A program made the translations under genes and the position numbers. Below the pieces are notes generated by a model. It searched no databases. It was not told where the DNA came from and saw only the letters and a program-made list of their open reading frames with translations. From Prevotella sp. UBA3294 (lineage in GTDB: Bacteria; Bacteroidota; Bacteroidia; Bacteroidales; Bacteroidaceae): a stretch of DNA of 9,186 bases. Positions 1 through 7,169 of the stretch are shown here, piece after piece. The stretch lies in NCBI GenBank assembly GCA_002361535.1, contig DETG01000097.1:1-9186 (forward strand), read 5' to 3'. The first letter of the stretch is position 1, and each line of letters begins with the position of its first letter.

Positions 1-648
1 GCCAAGAACATCATCGTGGGCTTCGCACGCTTCAACGGTCAGAGTGTTGGTATCGTGGCTAACCAGCCTTCTTGCTATGCCGGTGTGCTCGACGTGAATG
101 CCAGCCGCAAGGGTGCCCGCTTCGTTCGCTTCTGCGATGCTTTCAATATTCCTATCGTATCACTGGTTGACGTTCCCGGATTCCTTCCCGGAACTGGTCA
201 GGAGTACAATGCCGTTATCCTGCACGGAGCACAGCTGCTCTATGCTTACGGAGAGGCTACCGTACCCAAGGTGACTGTCACCCTGCGTAAGAGCTATGGT
301 GGTAGCCATATCGTGATGGGCTGTAAGCAGCTGCGCACGGATGTCAACTATGCTTGGCCTAATGCCGAGATCGCCGTGATGGGTGCTTCTGGTGCCGTTG
401 CCGTGCTCTATGCTAAAGAGGCCAAGGCCAAGAAAGAGGCCGGAGAGGATGTGAAGGCATTCATTGCCGAGAAGGAGGAGGAATACTCCGAGCTCTTCGC
501 CAATCCGTATCAGGCAGCCAAGTATGGCTATATCGACGATGTGATCGAGCCGCGTAACACTCGTTTCCGTATCTGTCGCGCATTGGCACAGCTGGCCACC
601 AAGCGTCAGGGACTGCCCGCCAAGAAGCACGGAAACATCCCGATGTAA
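1..648 (+). CDS. mmdA: Acyl-CoA carboxyltransferase subunit (methylmalonyl-CoA decarboxylase alpha / propionyl-CoA carboxylase beta type), C-terminal part
   Basis: This gene is cut by the window edge. The frame is open from base 1, and 215 residues remain of a family usually around 510-520 residues long, so roughly 300 N-terminal residues lie upstream. The fragment is the C-terminal crotonase-fold carboxyltransferase domain. Visible signatures are [13 protein letters not shown] (fragment residues 56-68), [11 protein letters not shown] (97-107), and an [16 protein letters not shown] stretch further on. The family moves a carboxyl group between an acyl-CoA (methylmalonyl-/propionyl-CoA) and biotin on a carrier protein, in the cytoplasm. 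The biotin carrier encoded two genes downstream is the expected partner. No biotin carboxylase gene is visible, which fits a decarboxylase (MmdA) slightly better than an ATP-dependent PccB. Substrate assignment is inferred; family assignment is firm. Confidence 0.9.
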   Translation, partial: AKNIIVGFARFNGQSVGIVANQPSCYAGVLDVNASRKGARFVRFCDAFNIPIVSLVDVPGFLPGTGQEYNAVILHGAQLLYAYGEATVPKVTVTLRKSYGGSHIVMGCKQLRTDVNYAWPNAEIAVMGASGAVAVLYAKEAKAKKEAGEDVKAFIAEKEEEYSELFANPYQAAKYGYIDDVIEPRNTRFRICRALAQLATKRQGLPAKKHGNIPM

Positions 649-670
649 TCATCGTGTGCCTATCGATGAT
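648..670 (+). other. Small stem-loop between mmdA and the next gene
   Basis: A perfect 7-bp inverted repeat, ATCATCG (648-654) and CGATGAT (664-670), encloses a 9-base loop directly after the mmdA stop codon. It is AT-rich and short, with no clean T-run following, so it is not a convincing terminator. It could be an mRNA processing or stability element, or chance. Confidence 0.25.
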
Positions 671-707
671 CGTTTATCGGATATCGTAAAACAGAAAATC
701 AGCTAAT

Positions 708-857
708 ATGAATAACGAAGTGTATGCCGCTATCGCTCTTGCCATGCATGAGTTCCAAGGCAATAACGTGCACGATAAGGAAACGGGCATCATCACCATC
801 AAGGAGCACCACACCGACTGGGCTTCGCGTATGCTGACCATGACCCAACATCCTTAA
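708..857 (+). CDS. Small MmdE-like subunit of methylmalonyl-CoA decarboxylase (putative)
   Basis: A 49-residue reading frame starts MNNEVYAAIALAMHE and ends RMLTMTQHP. It has an A/L-rich N-terminal helix, then VHDKETGIITIKEH, then a DWASRM segment near the end. This pattern (AAIAxAxH, VHDxExGxxTI, W-S/A-x-x, terminal P) recalls the soluble C-terminal tail of OadG/MmdD-type gamma/delta subunits. It also recalls the small epsilon subunit MmdE of Veillonella, which is described as about 55 residues and similar to that tail. There is no membrane segment, unlike full OadG proteins. It sits between the carboxyltransferase and biotin carrier genes, where a small accessory subunit is expected, with 59 and 13 bases on either side. 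The inferred role is holding the carboxyltransferase and other subunits together. The family link is from recalled patterns, not an alignment. Confidence 0.65.
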   Translation: MNNEVYAAIALAMHEFQGNNVHDKETGIITIKEHHTDWASRMLTMTQHP

Positions 858-870
858 AAAAACAGATCGT

Positions 871-1311
871 ATGAAAGAATACAAGTATATTATTAACGGA
901 ACGAAATACGAAGTTACCATTGGTGACATCGTAGAGAATATCGCAGACGTAACCGTGAACGGGGAGTCATATAAAGTGGAGATGGAGAAAGAGCCAGAAC
1001 CCGAGAAGAAGAAGGTGGTTGTGAAGACAGGTGCCGATGCTTCTCAGGCTGCTCCTGCCGCCGCTGCAACACCTGCTGCCGGCGCTGCCGTCAACACCTC
1101 GAATGCCCTCAAGGCTCCGCTTCCCGGCGTGATCACAGATGTGAAGGTGGCCGTGGGTGATACGGTCTCTGCCGGTGATACTGTCATCGTACTGGAAGCC
1201 ATGAAGATGGCCAACAACCTCGATGCCGAGAAGGGTGGAAAGGTTACTGCCGTATTGGTGAACGTGGGCGACAGCGTGATGGAGGACACCCCGCTTGTTG
1301 TGATTGAATAA
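871..1311 (+). CDS. mmdC: Biotin carboxyl carrier protein (methylmalonyl-CoA decarboxylase gamma / MmdC type)
   Basis: This 146-residue protein has three parts: an N-terminal region of about 50 residues (MKEYKYIINGTKYEV) typical of these carriers, a flexible Ala/Pro-rich linker (about 54-76), and a C-terminal biotinyl domain (about 79-146). The biotinylation motif VLEAMKMANNL places the acceptor lysine at K112, and the conserved APLPGVI and GDTV(S) turns are present. The protein carries carboxybiotin between the carboxyltransferase (first gene in the window) and either a membrane decarboxylase beta subunit or a biotin carboxylase, neither of which is visible. The start codon at 871 lies 13 bases after the preceding gene. 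It is the last gene of its transcription unit, since a strong terminator follows within 30 bases. Confidence 0.93.
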   Translation: MKEYKYIINGTKYEVTIGDIVENIADVTVNGESYKVEMEKEPEPEKKKVVVKTGADASQAAPAAAATPAAGAAVNTSNALKAPLPGVITDVKVAVGDTVSAGDTVIVLEAMKMANNLDAEKGGKVTAVLVNVGDSVMEDTPLVVIE

Positions 1312-1336
1312 TCCTTTCATCAGGAACTATTAAAAG

Positions 1337-1369
1337 AAAAGGCACGAGGGCTTTACCCCGTGCCTTTTT
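1337..1369 (+). terminator. Intrinsic terminator after mmdC
   Basis: The stem is GGCACG-a-GGG (1341-1350) paired with CCC-CGTGCC (1356-1364). It has a one-base bulge, a 5-base loop and a run of five T (1365-1369), with an A-run on the 5' side that can extend the stem. It ends the carboxyltransferase operon. Confidence 0.88.
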
Positions 1370-1712
1370 ATTTATGTGTCTTCGGATCTTTGTGTTCCAT
1401 TTTCCGAACCCTCTGATTTTATCTCGCAACTTGCAGGAGGCTTTCGTACACCTCTGATGACACCTTCGCCCGCAGGCGGAAAAAAATCAGCTATCCCATT
1501 GCATCGGTTGGAACAGGTATAGTTTGACTATTGAGAAGATAGTTAATAATATTTAATACCATTGTAATAGGATTTTACAAGGAAAAGCAACGAATTGACA
1601 GGATTGTACCCCGTTTGTCTTGAATATGAAAACAAACAGGCGACAATCCCTTTCTCACCCTTCTCCCCTACCCCTTACTCTTCGTTCGAACGTTAATAAA
1701 AATCATCTTTAT
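1370..1712. other. Non-coding gap between the mmd and gcv operons
   Basis: No convincing gene is seen on either strand. The stretch holds a pseudo-palindromic CGCCCGCAGGCGG motif near 1468-1479, AT-rich sequence around 1530-1580, an inverted repeat (listed separately) and a pyrimidine-rich run near 1650-1685 (rich in CCC and TCTC). I looked for a glycine riboswitch and saw no tandem aptamer-like structure. The promoter of the glycine cleavage operon follows directly. Confidence 0.6.
1601..1649. repeat. Imperfect 18-bp inverted repeat upstream of the gcv promoter
   Basis: The left arm GGATTGTACCCCGTTTGT (1601-1618) and right arm ACAAACAGGCGACAATCC (1632-1649) match as reverse complements at 15 of 18 positions. 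The outer 7 and inner 6 pairs are perfect and the three mismatches lie in the middle. The loop is 13 bases. No T-run follows, so it is not an intrinsic terminator. It lies about 65-110 bases upstream of the promoter and could be an operator, a processed RNA structure or a mobile-element remnant. Confidence 0.6.
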
Positions 1713-1747
1713 TTTGTTGGAAGATTGGGAGAAAAAAACTATATTTG
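1713..1747 (+). promoter_or_regulatory. Bacteroidota-type promoter for the lplA-gcv operon
   Basis: TATATTTG (1740-1747) matches the Bacteroidota -7 element TAnnTTTG. TTG at 1717-1719 (within TTTTGTTGG) lies 20 bases upstream as the -33 element, and the alternative TTTG at 1713-1716 gives 23 bases. Transcription would start near 1752-1756, about 25 bases before the chosen lplA start codon. Confidence 0.75.
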
Positions 1748-1779
1748 CAAAAAGAATCCTAAACAATCGAATTGATACC

Positions 1780-2769
1780 ATGGTACATATCACCCTGCCT
1801 GAGAACATCGACAGACCGTTGAGTTTCTACTTGGCCATGGAAGAGTATGTGGCCCGCCATATAGACGTGTCTCATGCTTTCTTTGTCTGGCAGGTGGAAC
1901 CCAGCGTGATCTTCGGGAGGAACCAGCTGATCGAAGCAGAGGTGAACACCGGCTATTGTGAACGCAAGGGAGTGAAAATGTACCGCAGGAAAAGCGGCGG
2001 CGGCTGCGTTTATGCCGACATGAGCAACCTGATGCTGTCGTATATCACCGACAGTGACAGTGTGAACTTCACCTATCACCAATACACTACCTTGGTGGTG
2101 AACGCATTACAGCGGATGGGAATACAAGCCACGGCCAACGGTCGGAACGACATCATGATCGAGGGGAAGAAAGTGAGCGGCAACGCCTTCTACCACCTTG
2201 GGGCACATCAGACCGACTTCGGAAAAGGGAGCAGCATTGTCCATGGCACCCTGCTCTATGACACCGATATGGAGAACATGCTGGGATGTATCACCCCAGA
2301 TGACGAGAAACTGCTAAGCAAGGGGGTAAAGAGTGTCAGACAGCATATCACGCTGTTGAAAGACCATACCCGACTGTCGTTGGAAGAGGTTCGCAATGAG
2401 CTGATCTGTTTCGTATGCAACGAGGAACGCATGCTGACACCAGAGGAAGTAGAGAGGGTCAGGGACATAGAGAAAGAATATCTGTCGCCAGCGTTCATCT
2501 ACGGACACAACCCTCGATATACCGTGGTGAAGAAGCAACGCATTGAAGGGGTAGGAACACTCGAAGTGAGAATGGAAGTGAAGAACGGTATCATCAAAGA
2601 CATCGACCTCAAAGGTGACTTCTTCGTGACAGGTGACCTCAACGAGATCAGACAGGCACTGCGAAACAAGCCGTTAGAACGTTCCACGTTGGAAATAGCG
2701 ATGCCTGATACAAAGAACCTGATCGTCAACCTAAACAAAACCGATTTGATTACTTTAATCTTGAAATAA
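1780..2769 (+). CDS. lplA: Lipoate-protein ligase A
   Basis: The product activates free lipoate with ATP and transfers it to a lysine of lipoyl domains in the cytoplasm; GcvH, two genes downstream, is the obvious substrate. The 329-residue protein has an N-terminal catalytic domain with RRKSGGG (69-75) followed by VYADMSN, GRNDI (121-125), GKKVSGNA (129-136, with K131 matching the lipoyl-AMP-binding lysine of the family) and HGTLL (155-159). The C-terminal part (about 235-310) resembles the accessory domain of long LplA proteins. The frame extends upstream to a TTG at 1714, but that region contains the promoter, so the ATG at 1780 is the start; it also begins the usual family alignment. The stop overlaps the gcvT start by one base (TAATG), suggesting translational coupling. 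Confidence 0.93.
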   Translation: MVHITLPENIDRPLSFYLAMEEYVARHIDVSHAFFVWQVEPSVIFGRNQLIEAEVNTGYCERKGVKMYRRKSGGGCVYADMSNLMLSYITDSDSVNFTYHQYTTLVVNALQRMGIQATANGRNDIMIEGKKVSGNAFYHLGAHQTDFGKGSSIVHGTLLYDTDMENMLGCITPDDEKLLSKGVKSVRQHITLLKDHTRLSLEEVRNELICFVCNEERMLTPEEVERVRDIEKEYLSPAFIYGHNPRYTVVKKQRIEGVGTLEVRMEVKNGIIKDIDLKGDFFVTGDLNEIRQALRNKPLERSTLEIAMPDTKNLIVNLNKTDLITLILK

Positions 2770-3860
2770 TGGAAAATAAAAGAACTTGTCTATATGACAA
2801 ACACGTGGCTTTGGGTGCCTTGATCTCACCCTTCGGCGGCTTTGACATGCCGATCCAGTATTCAACCATCATCGATGAGCATAATGCCGTGCGACAGCAC
2901 TGCGGAGTGTTCGATGTCAGTCACATGGGTGAAGTGTCGGTACGTGGACGTGATGCTGAACGCTATGTCAACCATATCTTCACCAATGATGTGACAGATG
3001 CCCCCGATGGACAGATCTATTATGGAATGATGTGCTACGAGAACGGTGGTACGGTAGATGACCTGCTGGTATATAAGATGGCCGCCCAAGACTATTTCCT
3101 CGTGATCAATGCGGCAAACATTGACAAGGACTGGGAGTGGATGCAGAAGCAGGCAGAAGGTTTCGACATCGATTTGCAGAACTGCTCTGACTACTATGGA
3201 CAGATTGCCGTGCAAGGCCCGGAGGCTGAGGCTGTTGTGGAGGAAGTGCTCGGTTTGGGCTGTAAGGAACTGGTGTTCTATACCACAAAGACCCTCGATG
3301 TGGAGGGTGAGACCATCATCGTCAGTCGCACCGGCTATACAGGAGAAGACGGCTTTGAGATCTATGGTTCACATGCCTTCATCCAGCGTCAGTGGGACAA
3401 ACTGATGGAAAGCGGACGTTGCAAGCCATGTGGATTAGGATGCCGTGACACCTTGCGTTTCGAGGTAGGACTGCCTCTGTACGGTGATGAACTGTCGGCA
3501 GAGATCTCTCCCGTGATGGCAGGATTGTCGATGTTCTGCAAATTCGACAAGGAAGAATTCATCGGGAAGGATGCCCTGATCCAGCAGAAGACAGAGGGTG
3601 TGAAACAACGTGTCATCGGTATTGAGCTAAAAGACAAAGCCATCCCCCGCCATGGATATGCCGTGCTGTGTAACGGTGAGAAAGTGGGTGAAGTGACAAC
3701 TGGATACAACTCGATCTCTACAGGAAAGAGTGTCTGCATGGCCCTGGTGGATACACCCTATGCCAAATTAGGAACGGAGCTGGAGATTCAAATCCGCAAG
3801 AAGACTTTCCCCGGAGTGGTGGTGAAAAAACGCTTCTACGACAAGCACTATAAGAAATAG
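2769..3860 (+). CDS. gcvT: Aminomethyltransferase, glycine cleavage T protein
   Basis: The T protein takes the aminomethyl group from the lipoyl arm of GcvH, transfers the one-carbon unit to tetrahydrofolate (giving 5,10-methylene-THF) and releases ammonia. At 363 residues it has the normal full family length. Signatures are FGGFDMPIQY near the N-terminus, FDVSHMGE (48-55), GGTVDDLLVY (93-102, where D97 corresponds to the catalytic aspartate of the family), RTGYTGEDGFE (187-197) and GLGCRDTLRFE (222-232). The C-terminal barrel domain begins around 275 and ends with the typical FPGVVVKKRFYDKHY. It is intact, with no missing key residue seen. The start ATG shares its A with the stop codon of lplA. 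It is followed by the only sizeable gap in the operon. Confidence 0.97.
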   Translation: MENKRTCLYDKHVALGALISPFGGFDMPIQYSTIIDEHNAVRQHCGVFDVSHMGEVSVRGRDAERYVNHIFTNDVTDAPDGQIYYGMMCYENGGTVDDLLVYKMAAQDYFLVINAANIDKDWEWMQKQAEGFDIDLQNCSDYYGQIAVQGPEAEAVVEEVLGLGCKELVFYTTKTLDVEGETIIVSRTGYTGEDGFEIYGSHAFIQRQWDKLMESGRCKPCGLGCRDTLRFEVGLPLYGDELSAEISPVMAGLSMFCKFDKEEFIGKDALIQQKTEGVKQRVIGIELKDKAIPRHGYAVLCNGEKVGEVTTGYNSISTGKSVCMALVDTPYAKLGTELEIQIRKKTFPGVVVKKRFYDKHYKK

Positions 3861-3863
3861 GGA

Positions 3864-3900
3864 GCCCACCCCGACCCTCCCAAAGGGAGGGAGAAAGGGC
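3864..3900. repeat. GC-rich palindrome between gcvT and gcvH
   Basis: CCCTCCC (3875-3881) and GGGAGGG (3885-3891) form a perfect 7-bp stem with an AAA loop. An outer GCCC (3864-3867) / GGGC (3897-3900) pair can close it across an asymmetric internal loop. No T-run follows on either strand, so termination is unlikely. Such CCCTCCC-AAA-GGGAGGG elements look like the short dispersed intergenic repeats of Bacteroidota genomes. Here it sits within a transcription unit, 4-40 bases after the gcvT stop. Confidence 0.65.
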
Positions 3901-3960
3901 AAGCGATAGATCATTATTAATCAAGAAACAATATTCAATAAACAATAAAACATAAAGGAT

Positions 3961-4341
3961 ATGGCAAAAGTATTAGAAGGACTCTACTATTCAGAGAGTC
4001 ATGAGTATGTGAAGGTGGAAGGTGAATACGGCTACATCGGTATTACCGATTATGCCCAGAATGCCTTAGGTAACGTGGTGTATGTAGATATGCCCGAAGT
4101 TGACGATGAGGTGGAAGCCGGTGAAGAGTTCGGTGCCGTGGAGAGTGTGAAAGCCGCCAGCGACCTGATGTCACCCGTCAGTGGTACCGTGGTGGAGATC
4201 AACGAGGCCCTTGAGGATCAGCCCGAGCTCGTGAACCAAGATGCCTACGCCAACTGGATTATCAAGGTGGAGATGAGCGACAAGACGGAGCTCGACAACC
4301 TGATGGATGCGAAAGCCTACGAAGAATTCTGCGCTAAATAA
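3961..4341 (+). CDS. gcvH: Glycine cleavage system H protein (lipoyl carrier)
   Basis: This 126-residue lipoyl carrier shuttles the aminomethyl group from the P to the T protein and is then reoxidised by Lpd. The motif AVESVKAASDLMSPVSG places the lipoylated lysine at K64. The N-terminal YYSESHEYVKVEG and GITDYAQNALGNVVYVDMPEVDDEVEAGE are canonical for the family, and the length is normal. An AAAGGA sequence ends just before the ATG, one of the clearer ribosome binding sites in the window. It follows a 100-base AT-rich gap with a palindrome, which may allow expression to differ from gcvT. I see no TAnnTTTG promoter in that gap. Confidence 0.97.
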   Translation: MAKVLEGLYYSESHEYVKVEGEYGYIGITDYAQNALGNVVYVDMPEVDDEVEAGEEFGAVESVKAASDLMSPVSGTVVEINEALEDQPELVNQDAYANWIIKVEMSDKTELDNLMDAKAYEEFCAK

Positions 4342-4347
4342 CCGCTT

Positions 4348-5676
4348 ATGAACTACAAGTATTTCCCTCACACCGAGGAAGAAATCAAGCAGATGCTGGA
4401 GGTGGCTGGCGTGAAGGCGCTCGACGATCTCTATGCCGACGTGCCCGACAGCATCCGCTTCAAAGGGGATTATGAGATACCCGAGGCGATGAGTGAACTT
4501 GAGGTAAGACAGTTCTTCGACAGTCTGGCACTGATGAACGAGACTCTTACCTGCTTTGCTGGTGCGGGCGTCTATGACCACTACACCCCATCGGTGATAC
4601 CGAGCATCATCGAACGCTCGGAGTTCCTTACCAGCTACACCCCCTATCAGGCAGAGATCTCACAAGGCACGCTGCACTATATCTTTGAATTCCAGAGTAT
4701 GATGGCAGAGCTTACCGGCATGGATGTATCGAACGCTTCAATGTATGATGGAGCCACAGCCACTGCCGAAGCCGTGATGATGGCCTTTGCCGCAGGAAAG
4801 AAATGCACCAAGGTACTGGTGAGTGAGACGGTTGACCCGAAGGTGAGGCGCGTGGTGGATACCTATGCGAAATACCATGGCATCGAGATCGTGAGTATCG
4901 CCCAGAAAAACGGTGTGACCGATCGCGCTGACATGATGGCGAAACTTGACGAGGGGGGCGTAGCCGGTGTCGTTGTACAGATGCCGAACTATTATGGTGT
5001 TGTTGAAGACTATACCGGATTCGCCGAAGCTGTGCATGAGAAGAAAGGACTATTCATCATGAACAGCGTAGCAGCAGACCTCGCCGTGCTGAAGACTCCC
5101 AAGGAATGGGGGGCCGACATCGCCGTAGGTGACGGACAAAGCATAGGAATCCCCATGACGTTCGGCGGTCCGTCTGTGGGCTATCTCTGTTGTACGGAGA
5201 AACTGATCAGAAAGATGCCGGGAAGAATTGTGGGAATGACGAACGACAGTCGTGGACAACGTGCCTTCGTACTCACCCTCCAAGCCCGTGAGCAGCATAT
5301 CCGCAGACAGAAGGCTACATCGAACATCTGCTCGAATCAGAGTCTGATGGCATTGTTCGTTACCATCTATCTCTCACTGATGGGCAAGGAAGGTGTCAAA
5401 GAAGCCGCGCAACTTTCTTATGCCGGTGCTCACTATCTATGTGACCAATTGGTGGCTACCGGACTGTTCAAGAAGACGTTCGACCAGCCGTTCTTCAATG
5501 AGTTCTGCCTGACCTACGACGGTGATGTGGATGCGTTGCAGAAGAAATGTACTGAGAAGGGATATCTGGCAGGTGTGAAAGTGGATGAACATATCATTAT
5601 GTTCGCCGTCACCGAGAAAAGGACAAAAGAAGACATGGATGATTTGGTGGAAATAATCAAGGAGGACAAGCAATGA
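4348..5676 (+). CDS. gcvPA: Glycine dehydrogenase (decarboxylating) subunit 1, P protein alpha chain
   Basis: This is the N-terminal half of a two-chain P protein, 442 residues long, the usual length for GcvPA. P protein is a PLP enzyme that decarboxylates glycine and loads the aminomethyl group on H protein. Recognisable parts are the FPHTEEEIKQML start, GAGVYDHY (72-79), SEFLTSYTPYQAEISQGTL (91-109), SMYDGATA (131-138) and, in the second half, SIGIPMTFGGPSVGY followed by LQAREQHIRRQKATSNIC. The PLP-binding lysine is not in this chain but in the partner encoded next. It starts 6 bases after the gcvH stop, and its stop overlaps the next start in an ATGA junction, as expected for subunits made in equal amounts. 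Confidence 0.96.
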   Translation: MNYKYFPHTEEEIKQMLEVAGVKALDDLYADVPDSIRFKGDYEIPEAMSELEVRQFFDSLALMNETLTCFAGAGVYDHYTPSVIPSIIERSEFLTSYTPYQAEISQGTLHYIFEFQSMMAELTGMDVSNASMYDGATATAEAVMMAFAAGKKCTKVLVSETVDPKVRRVVDTYAKYHGIEIVSIAQKNGVTDRADMMAKLDEGGVAGVVVQMPNYYGVVEDYTGFAEAVHEKKGLFIMNSVAADLAVLKTPKEWGADIAVGDGQSIGIPMTFGGPSVGYLCCTEKLIRKMPGRIVGMTNDSRGQRAFVLTLQAREQHIRRQKATSNICSNQSLMALFVTIYLSLMGKEGVKEAAQLSYAGAHYLCDQLVATGLFKKTFDQPFFNEFCLTYDGDVDALQKKCTEKGYLAGVKVDEHIIMFAVTEKRTKEDMDDLVEIIKEDKQ

Positions 5677-7169
5677 ACAACAAACTATATGGCAATCTGA
5701 TCTTCGAGCTTTCTCATGAGGGCCGAAGGGGCTATTCGCTTCCCAAGAACCGACTGGATGGTTACTCCGTTCACGACCTTCCAGTGTGCCTTCAACGTCA
5801 AGAAGAGGCCAAGTTGCCCGAATGTGATGAGATGACGGTGGTGCGCCACTATACGAACCACAGTGCGAACAACTTCGGCGTGAACAACGGCTTCTATCCG
5901 TTGGGAAGCTGTACAATGAAATACAACCCCGTGATCAATGAGGAGATCGCAGCGATGAAGGATTTCGCAGAACTGCATCCCCTACAGCCCATAGAGACAT
6001 GCCAGGGTGCACTGGAGGTTTATTATTGTGTACAGCAGCTACTGGCAGAGTTGGCAGGATTGAGCGAGTTTACCCTGAATCCCTGTGCCGGTGCCCATGG
6101 TGAGCTGACAGGCCTGATGGTGATCCGTGCATACCATCAAAGTCGCGGTGACCAGAAACGTACGAAAGTGATCGTTCCGGATTCCGCTCATGGTACGAAT
6201 CCGGCCTCTGCCGCCGTGTGCGGTCTGGATATCCTCGAAGTGAAGAGTACCAAGGAAGGACTGGTTGACCTGCCCGACCTGATTGCACTGATTGAACAAT
6301 ACGGTGAGGAGATCGCAGGAATGATGATGACCAATCCGAATACATTAGGCCTCTTCGAAAAAGATATTCCTGAGATCGCCAAACGCATCCATGACTGTGG
6401 CGGACTGATGTATTACGATGGAGCTAACCTGAACCCGATGCTCGGTGCCTGCCGTCCTGGTGATATGGGCTTCGATGTGATGCATATCAACCTGCACAAA
6501 ACATTCTCCACTCCTCATGGCGGTGGCGGACCTGGCAGTGGACCGGTTGGTGTGCGTCAAGGACTGGAACCGTTCCTTCCCACACCAAGGGTCGTCTTGG
6601 ATGAAGATCACAACATGCTCTCAGTGGAAAGAGATGACTTTGAGCAGTCGTTAGGAAGTGTTGGCTCATTCTTCGGGAACTTCGGTGTCGTTCTGCGCGC
6701 CTTCACTTATATCCTCTCAATTGGAAAGGAACACATGAAGATGGTTGGTCCGTTAGCTACTCTGAATGCCAACTACATCAAAGAAAGTCTGAAAGATGAC
6801 TACGAACTGCCTATCACTGGATTGTGCAAACATGAATTCGTATTCGACGGTCTAAAAGACAAGTCAACTGGTGTCACCACCATGGATGTGGCCAAACGAC
6901 TTCTCGACTATGGCTACCATGCTCCCACAATCTATTTCCCCCTTCTCTTCCATGAGAGTCTGATGATAGAACCCACAGAGAACGAGAGCAAGGAGACGAT
7001 CGACGGGTTTATCGAGGTGATGCACAAAATTGCAAAGGAAGCGAAAGAGAATCCGGAACTGGTGAAAGGAGCTCCTCACCACACACCCATCGGACGTGTG
7101 GATGATGTGCTGGCGGCCAAACATCCAGTGGTGACCTTCCGACAACTGCAAAAAGAGGAACAGGCATGA
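5673..7169 (+). CDS. gcvPB: Glycine dehydrogenase (decarboxylating) subunit 2, P protein beta chain
   Basis: This is the C-terminal, PLP-bearing half of the two-chain P protein, 498 residues long. The PLP lysine is K276 in HINLHKTFSTPHGGGGPGSG, where the His-Lys pair and following glycine-rich loop are canonical. Other family landmarks are NNGFYPLGSCTMKYNP (71-86), AGAHGELTGL (139-148), DSAHGTNPASA (170-180), MTNPNTLGLFE (219-229) and YYDGANLNP (247-255). It works with the preceding gene product as an alpha2beta2-type enzyme (family knowledge). Both ends overlap their neighbours by four bases (ATGA at 5673 and at 7166), so translation of gcvPA, gcvPB and lpd is probably coupled. Confidence 0.97.
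   Translation: MNNKLYGNLIFELSHEGRRGYSLPKNRLDGYSVHDLPVCLQRQEEAKLPECDEMTVVRHYTNHSANNFGVNNGFYPLGSCTMKYNPVINEEIAAMKDFAELHPLQPIETCQGALEVYYCVQQLLAELAGLSEFTLNPCAGAHGELTGLMVIRAYHQSRGDQKRTKVIVPDSAHGTNPASAAVCGLDILEVKSTKEGLVDLPDLIALIEQYGEEIAGMMMTNPNTLGLFEKDIPEIAKRIHDCGGLMYYDGANLNPMLGACRPGDMGFDVMHINLHKTFSTPHGGGGPGSGPVGVRQGLEPFLPTPRVVLDEDHNMLSVERDDFEQSLGSVGSFFGNFGVVLRAFTYILSIGKEHMKMVGPLATLNANYIKESLKDDYELPITGLCKHEFVFDGLKDKSTGVTTMDVAKRLLDYGYHAPTIYFPLLFHESLMIEPTENESKETIDGFIEVMHKIAKEAKENPELVKGAPHHTPIGRVDDVLAAKHPVVTFRQLQKEEQA

Noticed and set aside
1465..1486. CGCC-CGCA-GGCGG hairpin followed by A-run as a terminator
   Set aside because: On the + strand it is followed by A, not T. On the - strand the T-run precedes the stem, so it fits neither direction.
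1516..1526. TATAGTTTG as a second promoter -7 element
   Set aside because: It has three rather than two bases between TA and TTTG, and no TTTG/TTG lies at the proper distance upstream.
1312..1779. Possible glycine riboswitch in front of the glycine cleavage operon
   Set aside because: The leader from the predicted transcription start to the lplA ATG is only about 25 bases, and no tandem aptamer-like folding was seen in the gap.
3106..3405. Overlapping reading frames inside gcvT on both strands
   Set aside because: They are shadows of the real gene: they show no family pattern and have skewed composition, while the gcvT frame has all its motifs.
5437..5916. 159-codon reading frame on the - strand across the gcvPA/gcvPB junction
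   Set aside because: Both + strand genes are unambiguous here, and the antisense product has no recognisable domain and no promoter or ribosome site.
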